From Adiantum capillus-veneris (taxonomy: Eukaryota; Streptophyta; Polypodiopsida; Polypodiales; Pteridaceae), in assembly GCA_014529385.2 (NCBI GenBank), contig CM043955.1, positions 139,673,108-139,737,107 on the forward strand: a stretch of DNA of 64,000 nt, given 5' to 3'. The position numbers and the translations under genes are program-made. Positions 22,312 to 34,525 of this stretch are shown here, in pieces (positions within the stretch are counted from its first letter, which is position 1; each line of letters begins with the position of its first letter). The notes under the pieces were generated by a model. The model saw only the letters and a list, made by a program, of their open reading frames with translations, did not search any database and was not told the origin of the DNA.

Positions 22312-23326
22312 TCGTAGGATGGGAGCACTTGTTAAGGCCTTTTTAAAAAAAACTCATAAGCATGTTCACACTCCGCGGTCCAGTGGAACTCAATAAGAAC
22401 CTTGTACAATGGGCGAGCTATCTTGGTAAAGCTTAAAATAAGCCGCCAGTATTAATCAACATGGCCCATGAACCTTTGAACTCCTTTATAGTTTGTAGGT
22501 GGTGGCAAATTGGAAATGGCTTTAATTTTGCTCTTATCTGTGGAAATCCCATTTTTGGACACTATATGCCCTAAAATGACTCCATGTTTAACCCAAAATT
22601 GGCATTTGAAAGGGCTTAATGAAATGCAATACAATCTGCACTTTTCAAACACTTTTCGTAAACATGAGAGATGTTTTTTCCAAGAGAAATAAACACAAGG
22701 TCGTCTAAGAAATCTTTGCAAAACTCCCTCAAATATTCTCCAAAAGCAGTGTTTACCGATATTTGGAAGTTAGCAGGGGCATTGGTTAAGCCAAAAGCCA
22801 TAACACGATATGTGAATACTCCAAGTTCGATTATTAAAGCAGTTTTATCTTGGTCCTCTGGTGCAATTGTGATTTGATTGTAGCAAGAGTACCCATCTAA
22901 AAAGCTATAAGCTTCCTTCCCTATAACTCTTTCGAGCACATGTTATGAATATGTCAAGGGTAATGGTCCCTCCTAGTGGCGGCATTGACCTTCTTGAGAT
23001 CCACACAAACTCTAAGTTTCCCATTCTTTTTTGGCACAATAACTATTGGAGACACCCATTCTGAGTGCTCAATAGGGTATATGAACCCACATTTGACAAG
23101 CTTTTCAATATCTTCTTGAACAACTTTTGCATACTTAGATTCATTGGGTAGGGTTGTTGCTGGACTAGTTTAGCCATGCTATTCATGGGGATTGTGTGTT
23201 GCACCATGGAAGGTGGAACACCTTTCATATCATGATATGTCCAAGCAAATATATCCTTAATTACATATTCCTTGAGAAGCTCCTTAAGTACATATTCCTT
23301 AGTCTCTATCAGATCCCCGTCAGATC
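22312..23326 (-). pseudogene. Gypsy-outer reverse transcriptase, broken
   Basis: Recognisable pieces: MKGVPPSMVQHTIPMNS, GKLRVCVDLKKVNAA (about 23020), AYSFLDGYSCYNQITIAPED, VMAFGLTNAPANFQ, FLDDLVFIS (the DD of the polymerase centre), KCQFWVKHGVILGHIVSKNG and NYKGVQRFMGHVD. Frames change at least three times. The sequence is clearly homologous to the intact RT of gypsy-inner. Confidence 0.85.
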
Positions 23327-24710
23327 TTAGGCAATGAAAACAGGTTTGGACTCCTCACCTGGGTCCGCTAACTCTATTTCCTTAACTATCACTGGACCAT
23401 CATAGACTCCCTTACTTCCATTGATAGATGTTCTTTGGGCCTTTGTATACACAACCTTACGCTCCTCCGTGGTGTAAAATTTGAAATGTTTAAGTACAAG
23501 GTGTAAGTCTGTGGAGTCTTGTTGCTCTGTGGATTGTGATTTCTCTTCTGCTTCCTTTTGTTGTTGAGCTAGTCCTCGATTTTGTAGTCTCCTTACATTA
23601 CGGCTCAACTTTGGCTTATGTGTAGTTCTAGCTGTGCGATGTGGATTGCACCACATGATGCTTTGAAGGTATTCACCCCAACCCAACTTACGATGAGCAT
23701 CAGATGCCCCTATATAATTAAGCCATTCTACAATAGATTTCTTTTCATTTATCCTAGCATGTACATTGGCTCAATATCCTTGCCTCTTATATCTCTTAGT
23801 CCTCTTGTCTTATTTTCAATTACGGCCTATCTCTAGTGAAGAGTCAGTAGATGAATCGCTACTCGTGTCTTCTCCTCTCCCGGATAGATTGTCATTTAGG
23901 GTATCACTGGGCCTTGAATGGTTTGTCCCCACATTTGCACCAAGATTTAACTCAGATTCTTTGTCCTCAGAGTCGATCTCAATTGATGATTCTAACTCCA
24001 AATCGTGTGGGCCATACTCTTTTGAGACGCTACTGGTTCCAATGTCAATCAAGCTTTCATATGGTAGGTCATCACAAGCTATATGCATTGCTCCTATGGT
24101 AGGTCATCACAAGCTATATGCATTTCATCCCCCTCAGGCGTTACCTAGGTTGTCCCAATATTTCCCCAAGTGTCTATGGTTGTTGCTAGGTGGACCCAAT
24201 CCACATTGTCAGACTCAGTCATCCCAGGTAGAACATCCATATAAGGGGAATCTTCCCAAACATTAGTGTCCTTTTTACACATGTAACAATTCTACAATGG
24301 GGCCGAGTGAATTGTGGTGTTAGATCTATGATCAATTATAAATCTGTTTCCTAGAGGATGTGCTTGACTAGTTGCAAGATCAACTTGAATGACAGAGTCT
24401 TGGAACTGCAAGTAGGCATGGTTTTAGACCAGTCATGCACCATTTTTGCTTCCCTCATGAAAGGACATCCTACGATCATCTTAGATAACATAGTGTGCTT
24501 GGAAAAATCCATAACAATGAAGGTATGCCTTATTTTGTGTCCAAAGACCTTGATCTTGAGATCTTCTAGCATCCCAATAGTAACAATAGTCCCATTGGCC
24601 ATCTTTACCACTATGTTTGTAGTCCCAAGGTGAGGTATTCCCATAGGTTCTTAGCAATTCTTAGTTACAATGCTAACCCCAACGCCACCATCAAGGATTC
24701 CCTTCAGAAA
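23327..24710 (-). pseudogene. Gypsy-outer protease and protease-RT spacer, broken
   Basis: The usual protease position reads GILDGGVGVS, with the Asp codon at 24690-24692 and D-G-G instead of D-S/T-G. It is followed by LGTTNIVVKMANGTIV, HTFIVMDFSKHTM and VGCPFMREAKMVHDWSK. Downstream, the acidic spacer (24088-23816) and the KLSRNVRRLQNRGLAQQQKE segment precede RT. A 33-bp tandem duplication of TGGTAGGTCATCACAAGC lies at about 24060-24125. Confidence 0.8.
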
Positions 24711-26380
24711 TTAATCCCTTGGTAGTGATTTGTATGGCTGCATTGGATTCATCACCTCCAAAGTATTGTCCGAACTTGTTAACAAGTATTTCAACAACAG
24801 AGTTCTCATCTAGGTTGGGTGGTGGATCTAAGTTCCTCCTCTATTGGCACCTCCCTAGCTCCATCCATCTGTGAAAATTGCGGTAGCCAAACTTTCAGCT
24901 CTCCATTGAGGAAAGCTTGAAGAGATAAGAATAGCTCGGGGTCTCCATATAGTTTGGACATGATGGTGGTTCTAACTTCTGAAGCCATGAAACCCATCAA
25001 TTTAGCAATATTTAACGGCACTTTTTGGGCTTCAGTCCCTTGACATGGGGAAGATGGGATCTCCATTTCTTTGATAGGGTCGGGTAATCCCTTTGTAAAC
25101 ATTCTCTCCAACAAGAAGGGAGTACGCCCACTTCCCAATGACTTGAAGTCACTTTCTTCTTGGATGACACTAGGTATGGCTAGTGGTCTATGGGTTTTTT
25201 TAGGTAGCTTTTGCATAGGGAACACTGTGTCTGTAATCTAGATCTGCCTAGGTGTTGTGCCTAGGTGCTGGCTCTAGATCCCTTTGGGTCTCTTCTACCA
25301 AACCCATTAATTGCTTGACTCGCTCAATCTCCTCTACACGGTTTGGGTAAGTTCCTATCTTTTTCTTGGGCCATTGTGGCTCATGATGATCTTCCTTGGT
25401 TTTTCTTTTTCTAGTGGTCGTTTCAGTCTCCATGGTCTCCCCTGAATTAGAATCCTCTTCGATATCGCTCATATATACGTGGTCGTCACCAGTCCCTATG
25501 TTGGTCTTTGAACCGGGGTCTGACTTCACTGCTTTTTGCGATCTTTTCCTTTGTGTTTTCTTCTTCTTCTAAGATTGGGCAATTGATGCTATGTCTCTTT
25601 CTTCAAGGATACAATTTTGGTTTTGGAGCATCGCATGTGAGTACATTTACTGGTACCACCGATGTACTTTGTGACGGCTCCTCGGTAACCTTAATTAAAT
25701 TCAATGGCATGATTTTTGGTGCATTTGGATTATTAGGATATTCGAAGATCAAATGATCTATGCCACATCAATTACACATGAGTATTGACATTGTAGATGT
25801 GCTCGCTTGATTATTTGATTACTGTGGTAATCTTTTGTAATCTAATAGGACACTCGGCTACACGATGTTGACCCCCAAACTCGTAGCATTGAAGAAGTGG
25901 TCTTTTGGCAGTGAAATTGATATTTTGGCCTCTTGCCGCAAGAGCAGCTACTTGATAGACATGTTTGACTTGTCCTCAATAGTCCTCCATGTAGTATTGT
26001 GGACTTTCTTTAAGTGCATCAATCCCATAGGCAATATTAGGGTCTAACTCTTCCTCTCAGCCTTCCAAACAAGAAATAGATGACTCACAACCCACTTGAT
26101 TCATAGAAGTGATTCTTGGATGTGGGGGTTGCGGTCCTAGAACTGGAGGTGTTAAGGGTAAACAACATTTTGGGCCCTAGGGACCATGTATTGTGACGGT
26201 TGTTCAAGAGGTGGAGCCGACATAAATGTAGGCACTCGAGGTGTGTCCATCCATGCTAAGGTCATTCTAGTGTCCATTGCATGTTTAAATACTATGCAAT
26301 CCTTGGCTTGATGACCATACCTCCCACATGCATTACAATTGCCATTAAATTTTACTCTAAATGTAGGGCATTCACTGGTA
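24711..26380 (-). pseudogene. Gypsy-outer gag C-terminal part, broken
   Basis: It contains a complete zinc knuckle (CNACGRYGHQAKDC, about 26340-26299), decayed counterparts of two further knuckles near 25860 and 25770, a basic segment (RKRKTKEDHH) and the IGTYPNRVEEIERVKQLMG motif. The last is nearly identical to the matching motif of gypsy-inner. It ends at the copia-N insertion and resumes at 31582. Confidence 0.8.
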
Positions 26381-26385
26381 CTATA
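26381..26385. repeat. Target-site duplication of copia-N (left copy)
   Basis: CTATA, repeated exactly at 31577-31581 directly after the right LTR. Confidence 0.93.
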
Positions 26386-26612
26386 TGTTGGAATTAGGGT
26401 TGCAGAGAAACACACACAGCTTGGAGAAGACGAAGGAAGCTCAAGGCACACAATAGAGAGTGTGTTACTTAGTGTGCAATGGAAAGATATATAGCCCTAG
26501 AGTGATGGACGTATATACAATGCATGGGGGAAAAAACTTCCTAAAGAGGGAAAAAATGCCCCGACGGTCCTAGTGTGCTCACACACATCACTACCACATG
26601 TTTATGGTAACA
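26386..26612 (-). mobile_element. Copia-N 3' LTR
   Basis: 227 bp, TGTTGGAATTAGGGTTGCAG to TTTATGGTAACA in plus orientation. To its right AATCCCCCCTGG is the complement of the polypurine tract. Confidence 0.95.
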
Positions 26613-26687
26613 AATCCCCCCTGGAGTGATGCGTTGAATGAGAGCTGGCACATGCGTAAAGGGAAGTGCCATGCCCTAAGGACATGA

Positions 26688-27969
26688 TCAATCCACAAAG
26701 GGGAGTAAGCCCAAAGCTTTGCGGAAAGCTTCAAGCTTCTCACGAGACAATGCCTTTGTGAAAATATCTGCAAGGTTGTCCTGTGTTGGCACATAAGCCA
26801 AACTGATCTCTCCTGCTGAGAGCCTCTCCCTGACATAGTGGTAATGCACCTTAATGTGCTTTGTACGAGCATGAAAAACTAGGTTCCTCGCAACTGCCAA
26901 TGCGCTCTGATTGTCAGTGTAGATAGTGTTGGCAGTGTCATGTCCAACACCCAAATCAACCATAAGGCTTCTGAGCCATACACACTCAATCGTAGCTGTG
27001 AAGACTACCCTGTACTCGGCCTCACAACTCGAAGTGACCACAGTAGGTTGCCTCTTGCTCAACCATGATATACATGAATTGCCAAGCATGAAACAAAAAC
27101 CACTTGTGGACACTTGCGTGTCAAAACAACCAGCCAAATCTGAGTCCTAAAAAGCATGTAAGTCTGGCGGCAATGATCCCCCCTTGGGATAAAACAAGCC
27201 AAGATGTAAAGTGCCACTAAGGTAGCGCAAAATCCTCTTGACATCCTGCCACTGCTTAGACCCTGGGCTATGCATAAATCTGCTGACCTGTGAGACTGCA
27301 AATTGAATATCTGGCCTCATGTTGCATACATAAATGAGGCAACCAACAACAGTTTGGTAAAGAGTGACATCAGCAGGATTGCCAACATCATGTAGACTCA
27401 ACTTCAAACCTGTTTCCATGGGAGTGGCAATAGGTTTGCAATCCTCAATTCCAAACTTACATAGCAATGTGTCTATGTAGCTTTTCTGACACAAGGCAAT
27501 ACCACCATCACACTGCTTAAACTGTATACCCAAGTAATGATGCAACAACCCCAAATCTTTCATCTTGAAAGTAGCATTCAAATCAGCCTTAATTTCAGCA
27601 ATATGTCTCTCATTTGGTCCAGTGATCAACAAATCATCGACATAAAGAACCACAATGAGAAGTACATCACCCTCACGCTTTACATACCATGTTCTTTCTG
27701 TTGGACTATTACAAAAGCCTCGTTTGACCAAATGAGTGTCAGATTTCTCATACCAAGCACGAGGAGATTGCTTCAACCCATACAATTTTTTTGCATCTGC
27801 ACACTTTGTCCTCTTGTCCTTTTATGACAAAACCGCAAGGCTGCGTTACATAAACTTCTTCAAATATATCACCATTCAAGAAAGCAGTAACAATGTCTGA
27901 TTGATGTACATCCCAACCAAAATGAGCTGCCAATGCCAAAATGACAAGTGGGAGCAAAAGTCTCTTCAT
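26688..27969 (-). pseudogene. Copia-N reverse transcriptase (3' part) and RNase H
   Basis: Reading downstream: WDVHQSDIVTAFLNGDIFEE (27969-), a frame change near 27770, MYGLKQSPRAWYEKS, the catalytic YVDDLLITGPNE (about 27640), KMKDLGLLHHYLGIQF and VSRFMHSPGSKQWQDVKRIL, then a stop at 27147. RNase H follows in 27137-26688: TSGFCFMLGNSCISW, SCEAEYRVVFTATIECVWL, YTDNQSALAVARNLVFHAR, KHIKVHYHYVRE and LADIFTKALSREKLEAF. The catalytic residues of both domains are present; only a shift and a stop break the frame. Confidence 0.88.
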
Positions 27970-29490
27970 AATCTATGCCTTTTTGTTGTGCATAACCCTT
28001 TGCAACAAGTCGAGCCTTATGGCGATCGATCTCACCATCCGTCTTGCGTTTCAACTTGTAAACCCACTTTGTACCAATGGCCTTTTTGCTAGGAGGCAAA
28101 TCACATAAAGTCCATGTGTCATTTTCTATAGGTGCATCATATTCTGATTGAATGGCAGCCATCCAATTTTCTGAACTTTGTGCTTCATAAAAAGACAGAG
28201 GCTCCTCAACATCATGTAAGCTAGACACAGCCAAAGCATAAAAATATGATGCATAAGATGCATGGCGAGAGCCTGAACGAGTACGACTAGACAAAGGTGC
28301 ATCCAATTTACTGTCACGCAAAGTGTGCACCAGCCATTTTGGCATACCTCTAGCCTGCTGATTTTCAGCCCTTTCCTCATCAAGTACATCATGTACATCT
28401 GCATCAGTGATAGGCTGATCTGTAACATTTTCAGAAACCCCCATAGGCTGTACATTTGCCTCATTGAAACTTACATTTGTATTTCCACCACTGAAAAGAG
28501 GCAACAAAGTGTCATAAATGTCCTGAGAGCTTACATTACTGTCTCTAGTACATGACAGCAAGGGCTGAACAGAATCTTCCACAAACACTACATCCCGAGA
28601 AACCAGAATACGTTTTGTTTGCAGATGATACAATACAACCGGTAACCTTTGATTTCAGCACTATAACCAACAAAAATACATTTGACAGCCTTATCATCCA
28701 ATTTTCTGCGCTGCACTTGTGGCACCAAAGCATATGCCAAATAGCCAAAAACACGCATGTGCTCAATAGAAGGCTTTCTATCATGCCATGATTCATATGG
28801 AGTAATAGACTGCAAAGCTTTCGTAGGACACCTGTTAAGTACATAAGTGACACACATGATGGCCTCAAGCCAAAAAGAATGTGGCAAAGCTTGACTTTTG
28901 ACCATACATCGTGCCATTTCCATCAGTGACCTGTTTTTCCTCTCAGCAACACCATTTTGCTGAGGTGTATAAGGTACTGTACATTGGTGTTTTATCCCAC
29001 GACTAGCCCGAAATGCATTAAATTCATGAGACATATACTCCCCCCCTCGATCGGAATAGAGGGTGCCCATAGTACATTTCGAGACATTTTCAGCCATAGC
29101 AAAAAATTGTTTGAAGCACATAAAAACTTTTGACTTCGCTTTAAGTGGAAATACCCATGCATGCCTGGAGTAATCATCAATGAAAGTCACGAAGTAAAGG
29201 TAATTGCCCAAGGACGGAGTTTTCATGGGCCCACAAACATCACTATGCACAAGCTGCAACCTGCATGTGGCCTGAACTGAACCATCCTTTGGAAACTTAG
29301 AACGCTACATCTTACCCAAAATACAGCCTTCACAAACATGTTTGACAGGTACTTCAAGGGGCGGCAAAGAAGCAACCATATCAGATTTTTGCAAACACAG
29401 CAAACTAGCAAAATTCAGATGACCAAAACATGCATGCCAAAGTTTTGCATCTGAAATAGCCCTTGAATTTGCAACAACATTTGCAAAATT
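27970..29490 (-). pseudogene. Copia-N integrase and RT 5' part
   Basis: Integrase core 29259-28588: LVHSDVCGPMKTPS, TFIDDYSRHAWVFPL, LYSDRGGEYMSHEF, PQQNGVAERKNRSLMEMAR, FWLEAIMCVTYVLNRCPTKA and RVFGYLAYALVPQVQRRK. The Asp, Asp and Glu positions are filled, although the second motif has SDRGGEY rather than SDNGGEY. After a frame change, 28633-27970 carries the linker and RT start: YHLQTKRILVSRDVVF, ENWMAAIQSEYDAP, IGTKWVYKLKRKTDGE, HKARLVAKGYAQQKG and DYEETFAPTC. Confidence 0.87.
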
Positions 29491-30986
29491 TTATCCACAC
29501 TTGTCATACAAAGTGAGCTTATACAGCCCACGGCGCAAAAGGCCAGATGCAACAATTTCATCACCAAAACTGAGATCATGAACTGTACATCTGTCATCCA
29601 CAAATTTGACTACAAGTCCAAGTCTAGAAAGTGCGGATACAGACAAGAGATTCTTCTTGATCCTAGGTACATAAAGTGCATCAACAAGTGTGAAGGAACT
29701 GCCATTTGTAGCAGTAAGCACAATCTTTCCAACTCCCTGAACCGGATAAGAGGCATTGTTGGCACAAGTGACTGAATTCCCATGAGGGATAGACTCGAGA
29801 GAGGTAAACAATTCACGATGTGAGGTAATGTGCTTTGTAGCACCACTATCGAAATACCACACATGTGAATCTGGAGCACTTGACAAGCATGCATCATGGA
29901 CATCAGGATTGTAAGTGCACTCTGCGCTAAAAGCCCATTCTGCATCAACATCAGCATCACAGTCTCCTTTCACAGAAGACTCAATAATGGCTGCATTTGT
30001 AGTGGAACCAGCATTTGTAGTGGAACCACCCTCTTTCTTCTTAGCCTCTTTGGCCTTCAACTTAGGACACAACTTGATCAAGTGATCATTAGCTTTACAA
30101 TAATGGCAACGCATCTTCTTTTTGCCCTTATCACCAAAATTTCCAGACGAATTGCTGCAAGCAAAAGCATTAGGAACAAAAGTTTTGCCACTCGCAGCAG
30201 AACCATAAGAAGTGGCCACATTGGTGTTACCACCCTTTCTTTGAGAAGCAATTAAAGCTTGTTCAACTGCACGTTGCATAGTTCTGTTTTTTCTGGAAAG
30301 TGACTCTTGCAACATCAATGTGTATAATGCATCAAACTTGACAACTTCAGGATTTCCTTGGGTCATCAGTCTCCAAGTACTAGCAAAAGTCTGGTAGGAA
30401 TCTGGTAAGGCATCAAGAACAATCTGCACAAGAACAGTCTGGTAGGAATCTGGTAAGGCATCAAGAACAGTCTGCACAAGGGAACTGCAGAAATAAGTTG
30501 CTCATTGATATCCTTGACACTAGCAAGAAAAGTGTCCATATCATCTTTCTCACGCATAATCTTCAACTCCAACTCTTTACGCAGCAACGCAATTTTAGCC
30601 TCATTGCGGCTTGCATAAAGACCTGCTAGAATATCCCAAGCCTGTTTTGTAGATTTTGCTGAACGGATGTGAGGAACAATGGTGCGCTTCATAGAGAACG
30701 CAATCAATGCATGAGCCTACACATCCTTTACATCCTAACGAGCTTGTTCTACCGTAGGCAAAACAACTCTAATAGCAGCAATCCTTGCAGCAAGACCTGC
30801 AACATCCTCAACATCGCCTACATCCTCAGAACCAGGACATACATCAATGCCTTGCACAATATTCCAGACGCCCTTTGACACAAGAATGTGTTGCATCATA
30901 TAAGCCCACATAGGGTAATTGTCCCCATCCAACCTGTCCTTAGGAGCAAACATCTTGAACACATCTGTGTTGTTGTTGTCAGCCAT
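29491..30986 (-). pseudogene. Copia-N gag and protease, broken
   Basis: Gag starts at ATG 30986 (MADNNNTDVFKMF). Two stops near 30735 and 30720 interrupt it, and frame changes occur before 30480. The open part 30477-29491 holds the gag end, a zinc knuckle (CHYCKANDHLIKLC), a Lys-rich stretch, the protease motif WYFDSGATKHITSHRELF and ALYVPRIKKNLLSV. A 48-bp in-frame duplication (30388-30432 and 30436-30480) repeats VLDALPDSYQT. Confidence 0.85.
30388..30480. repeat. 48-bp tandem duplication in copia-N gag
   Basis: Two copies, 45 of 48 bases each shown, differ at one base (AACAATCTG against AACAGTCTG). The unit length is a multiple of three. Confidence 0.92.
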
Positions 30987-31335
30987 GGTAAATTCTGCAC
31001 CTGATGTGAAAACTGCCCGAAAATAGGGGAAACGGACTAGGAACAACACATGCTATATAGCACAAACCATAGAAGAATGTAGGGCACCTGTTATGCAAAA
31101 AATGACACTCACAGAAAATCTGCACAAAATGACAAAATAGCCTGTGCAGCACTGCCTGTAGTGGAAACTGAGGCCGAAATGATCCCGAATAAAAAATCTG
31201 AGCAGATCGAGCTCTACAAGCTTTCCCAAAATATTTGTCGACCAGTGAGTGCTCACCAAAGCTCATTGAAATCGGAGAAAGTGAGGCACGTGTGTGCTGG
31301 AACAGCTGGTGACTAAGCCCGGGAGGACGCAACCT

Positions 31336-31347
31336 GCTCTGATATCA
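31336..31347 (-). other. Copia-N primer-binding site
   Basis: GCTCTGATATCA in plus orientation; on the minus strand TGATATCAGAGC. It is the initiator tRNA-Met site with one substitution, two bases from the LTR. Confidence 0.88.
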
Positions 31348-31349
31348 GT

Positions 31350-31576
31350 TGTTGGAATTAGGGTTGCAGAGAAACGCACACAACTTGGAGAAGACAAAGG
31401 AAGCTCAAGGCAGACAATAGAGAGTGTGTTACTTAGTGTGCAATGGAAAGATAGATAGCCCTAGAGTGATGGGCGTATATACAATGCACGGGGGAAAAAA
31501 CCTCCTAAAGAGGGAAAAAATGCCTCGGCGGTCCTAGTGTGTTCGCACACATCACTACCATATGTATATGGTAACA
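31350..31576 (-). mobile_element. Copia-N 5' LTR
   Basis: 227 bp, the same ends as the other LTR, followed by the duplicated CTATA. It contains GTATATAC (about 31475-31482, minus-strand sense), a plausible TATA element. Confidence 0.95.
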
Positions 31577-31581
31577 CTATA

Positions 31582-33840
31582 TGTGGACCATAGCAAACTG
31601 AGCACCATTGTTGCTCCCTTCTTGGATACATATGGTTGTTTTGTGGAGCACGATTGTCTCTCTAAGACTTTCTTGAATGGCCTTGGTGAAATCTGCTAAG
31701 TCATTTTAGATATCTTTGGCTCTTTAGCAATAGGCTTTATGGTCATTGGCTCATGCCGTGATGCTTGTGAGCTAGTAGATTTAGGCTCAACAGACACTTT
31801 TTCTCCTTGAATTGTTAAATTGTCCTCCAATTGGATCGCATTGGTGGTGACTGCTTCCCAAGTGTGGTGATACCTCTAAGGACTAGGCCATTGTAAATAT
31901 CCTCATGTTGTAGTCCCCAAATATAGCTATCAAGCAATTGGTTATTATTGAAGCGCTCATTTGGATTACAATGAGAATTCAAATGCTTCAAGCGACTAAT
32001 AAAGTCTCTCACGAATTCCCCTTCCTCTCTTTGGGCTTATTGGAGCTGAGATGCTACACTCCAAAGCACTCCCTCTCGTATATACTCTTTCAAGAACAGT
32101 CTCCTAAGAGTAGGGTAAATTGTTTTCTCTTCCACCCTTAGGGTTCTATACGAATCCCCAGCCTCCCACTCAAGGTCAGGCTTAAAGAATTACTCTTATG
32201 CGCGTCATTGTGTACTCCTAGGTAATTGCATATTTTTTCAAATAATTCGATATGATTTCTCAAAACCTCGTCTCCATTAAATTTTTGTGTGAGCTTGGCT
32301 ATTTGTACTACTTCTAGGCTCTCTATCCGGCATGTTAGGCATATTTTCAGCAATAGCTCGACCGATAGCTTGAGCAAACGTTGCCAAGTCACCCAAGTGA
32401 GCAGGTATAGTGGGGATAGTTGCTCTCAAGATTGCATGTGGAATGGGGGTTAGCATTGGATTTGGTGTATAGCCGTGGGCTCCAAGTTGGGTACGATGTT
32501 GTACCATGTGGTGGCCCAAAGTTCATACATGTGGCCCTGGGCATAACAGACGTGGGATGTGACATGCTAATGCTAGCTGGTATGGTTCCAGTGAAATAAG
32601 GACTTGGATGTTGTGGTCGTGGAGTATAAGTTGTTGAAAAAATGGGAGGGGTAGGAGCCACATGAGCATGAGGACAATAGGTGCATATGATTGATACACA
32701 CTTGTAGGTACTAGTGTAGGCATTGGGCCACCATGTAGTGGTGCTTTACTAATAAATGAGATCCATGGCGTGTTTTTCATCATGCCCATCACTGGGGTAG
32801 GCATGGTGTCATCAAGATAAAGATGAGCTAAACTTGGAAAGGTAAAGATATCACTTGTGGGCTCAGATTGTACTGAGACCCCTAGCAAAACAACATATGG
32901 AGGATCCATCGAGCTTACCGAGGGAGTCTCCATTTGTAATAAAGTTGGCTGCTTAGCCTTTCCTATATCTAGGAATCTCATAAGACTCGTTGAAGGCATG
33001 TCGATCTCTTTGTTCTACCTCTCCAGCTCAATAACCCTATGGATGACATCACAAACTCTTTGTTGTTGCTCCTCTACTCTAGTAGCACCCGATGTGGATT
33101 GTAACACATCTAACTAACCCACTTGATAGGTGTGACCTATGTATAGGTCGGTGAACGTTTCTTCATACTCCTAGTTTTCATTTAGAAACGCTCCATCTAG
33201 GATTGAGGTGCTAGGGGTATCCTTTGAACTAGATGCAATGTGGCTCTCTATTGGTTGATCCTTGGTGGTTGCTAATTCAGGAGTACTTGATTGCTTGACT
33301 AGCATGGATGTTGATATAGGGGCCTTCGCCTTTAGCTCTCTCTATTGCTCTACCTTGCATAAGCTTTTTATTTTTTTTCTCTGAGATGTAAGGATATATC
33401 ACTCAACCTCTTACACTTCGGCAATGATTCTACCATTAGGTAATATAACCTCGGAGGGGAATAGCTTTGAAGAGTCAGGACGTGCAGTGAATGTAGTATT
33501 CACATGCACATTCTCTAGGAGCATGGGGTCTACATTGGTCATGAATGGTGAATTTACTTTCCCACCCCCTTCATTTACATCACTAGCTCCATGTTCGGAG
33601 CGAGTGGCTCTACTCAAAGTCTCTTTCAAGCAGCTAAACACGCTCGGCCCGGACCGTGGGCCCATGGCATGCATGTCTTGGCTTGAACTATTAGTATTAG
33701 GCATCGGGTAACCTTCCATGATGCGGTATTCAGAGGAAGAGTCACTACTAAATGCAATATGTGGGTCCTGAGTGGTACTACCTTGGGTTCCCCCACTGAG
33801 GACCTAGAGCCTATTGTGGAGGATCAAGGCCGCTCACCTA
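31582..33840 (-). pseudogene. Gypsy-outer gag N-terminal part, broken
   Basis: The fragments align in order with gypsy-inner gag: SVFSCLKETLSRATRSEHGA and NEGGGKVNSPF (33719-33411), RFLDIGKAKQPTLLQMETPS (32999-), a Pro-rich segment rewritten in several frames (32660-32280), IAKLTQKFNGDEVLRNHIEL (32392-) and RDFISRLKHLNSHCNPNERF (32012-). At least four frame changes and several stops. It continues at 26380 beyond copia-N. Confidence 0.82.
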
Positions 33841-33911
33841 GTTTTTTAGGTGCTTACAACCCAAGTTTACTCTCAATTTTTTTGTTTTTATGGTCCTTTT
33901 TTCTAACCAAG

Positions 33912-33916
33912 CCACA
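33912..33916. repeat. Target-site duplication of gypsy-inner (left copy)
   Basis: CCACA, repeated exactly at 47429-47433 next to the right LTR. The flanks joined here are leader sequence of gypsy-outer. Confidence 0.95.
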
Positions 33917-34146
33917 TGTCAAGGCTAGGGACTTGCTACGCGCCGTGTGCGAGCCACAAAGGCTCCTAGCACACAGTCAAACAACAAACAAGCTCACAAG
34001 GAAGAACGGTGTGTCACTCACCTTCCTGCGTAGTTGCGAATGAAGGATTCCCGTGCCGCAAAGAAGAGGGAGACGCCGCTACGCCGTGCTCAACCGCCTC
34101 GCCGCCGTCGTGCTGCCGCAACGCTCGATCGCACACACACTCTCAC

Positions 34147-34212
<66 letters not shown>

Positions 34213-34511
34213 GGAGATGGTGAAGGAGAAGGTGGAGATGGAGCAAGAGCAGCTTCTATTGCACAATGAGAGAATGACTCAATTTTAGGTTTAATTGGCT
34301 TTTATATGAGCTCACCCCATTCACACTTGGGCGCCCATGCTTAGCCAACTAACCCTAGCATGTTCGTGTTAGAGTGCGCCTCTCATCGGCGATCACTCTA
34401 CCTTTCCCTATTGGACTGACAAGCCCGGTGCCTAACTCTACTTAAATAAATAATTACGGTTACGGTGTCCGTCGTAGGTGATAGGGTGTCCGTGAGCCAC
34501 GAGGGTTAACA
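33917..34511 (-). mobile_element. Gypsy-inner 3' LTR
   Basis: TGTCAAGGCTAGGGACTTGC to GAGGGTTAACA in plus orientation. It contains (CT) then (CA) tracts at 34146-34211, where the other LTR has a longer pure (CT) tract. A TATA-like TATAAAAG is readable on the minus strand at about 34299-34306. Confidence 0.95.
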
Positions 34512-34525
34512 TTGCCCCCCTTCCT
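34512..34525 (-). other. Gypsy-inner polypurine tract
   Basis: TTGCCCCCCTTCCT in plus orientation; on the minus strand AGGAAGGGGGGCAA, directly before the TGTTAACC start of the 3' LTR. It would prime plus-strand DNA. Confidence 0.9.

Larger units (their letters stand above)
26386..31576 (-). mobile_element. Copia-N: near-complete Ty1/copia element nested in gypsy-outer gag
   Basis: 5191 bp with 227-bp LTRs at 26386-26612 and 31350-31576 (TGTTGG...TAACA), a five-base target-site duplication (CTATA), a primer site (31336-31347) and a polypurine tract (26613-26624). By hand I count about 14 mismatches between the LTRs, roughly 6 %. Order on the minus strand: gag, protease, integrase, RT, RNase H. 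The gag frame has stops, so the element is probably inactive. Copia-4 at 52585-57630 is an older member of the same family. Confidence 0.95.
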
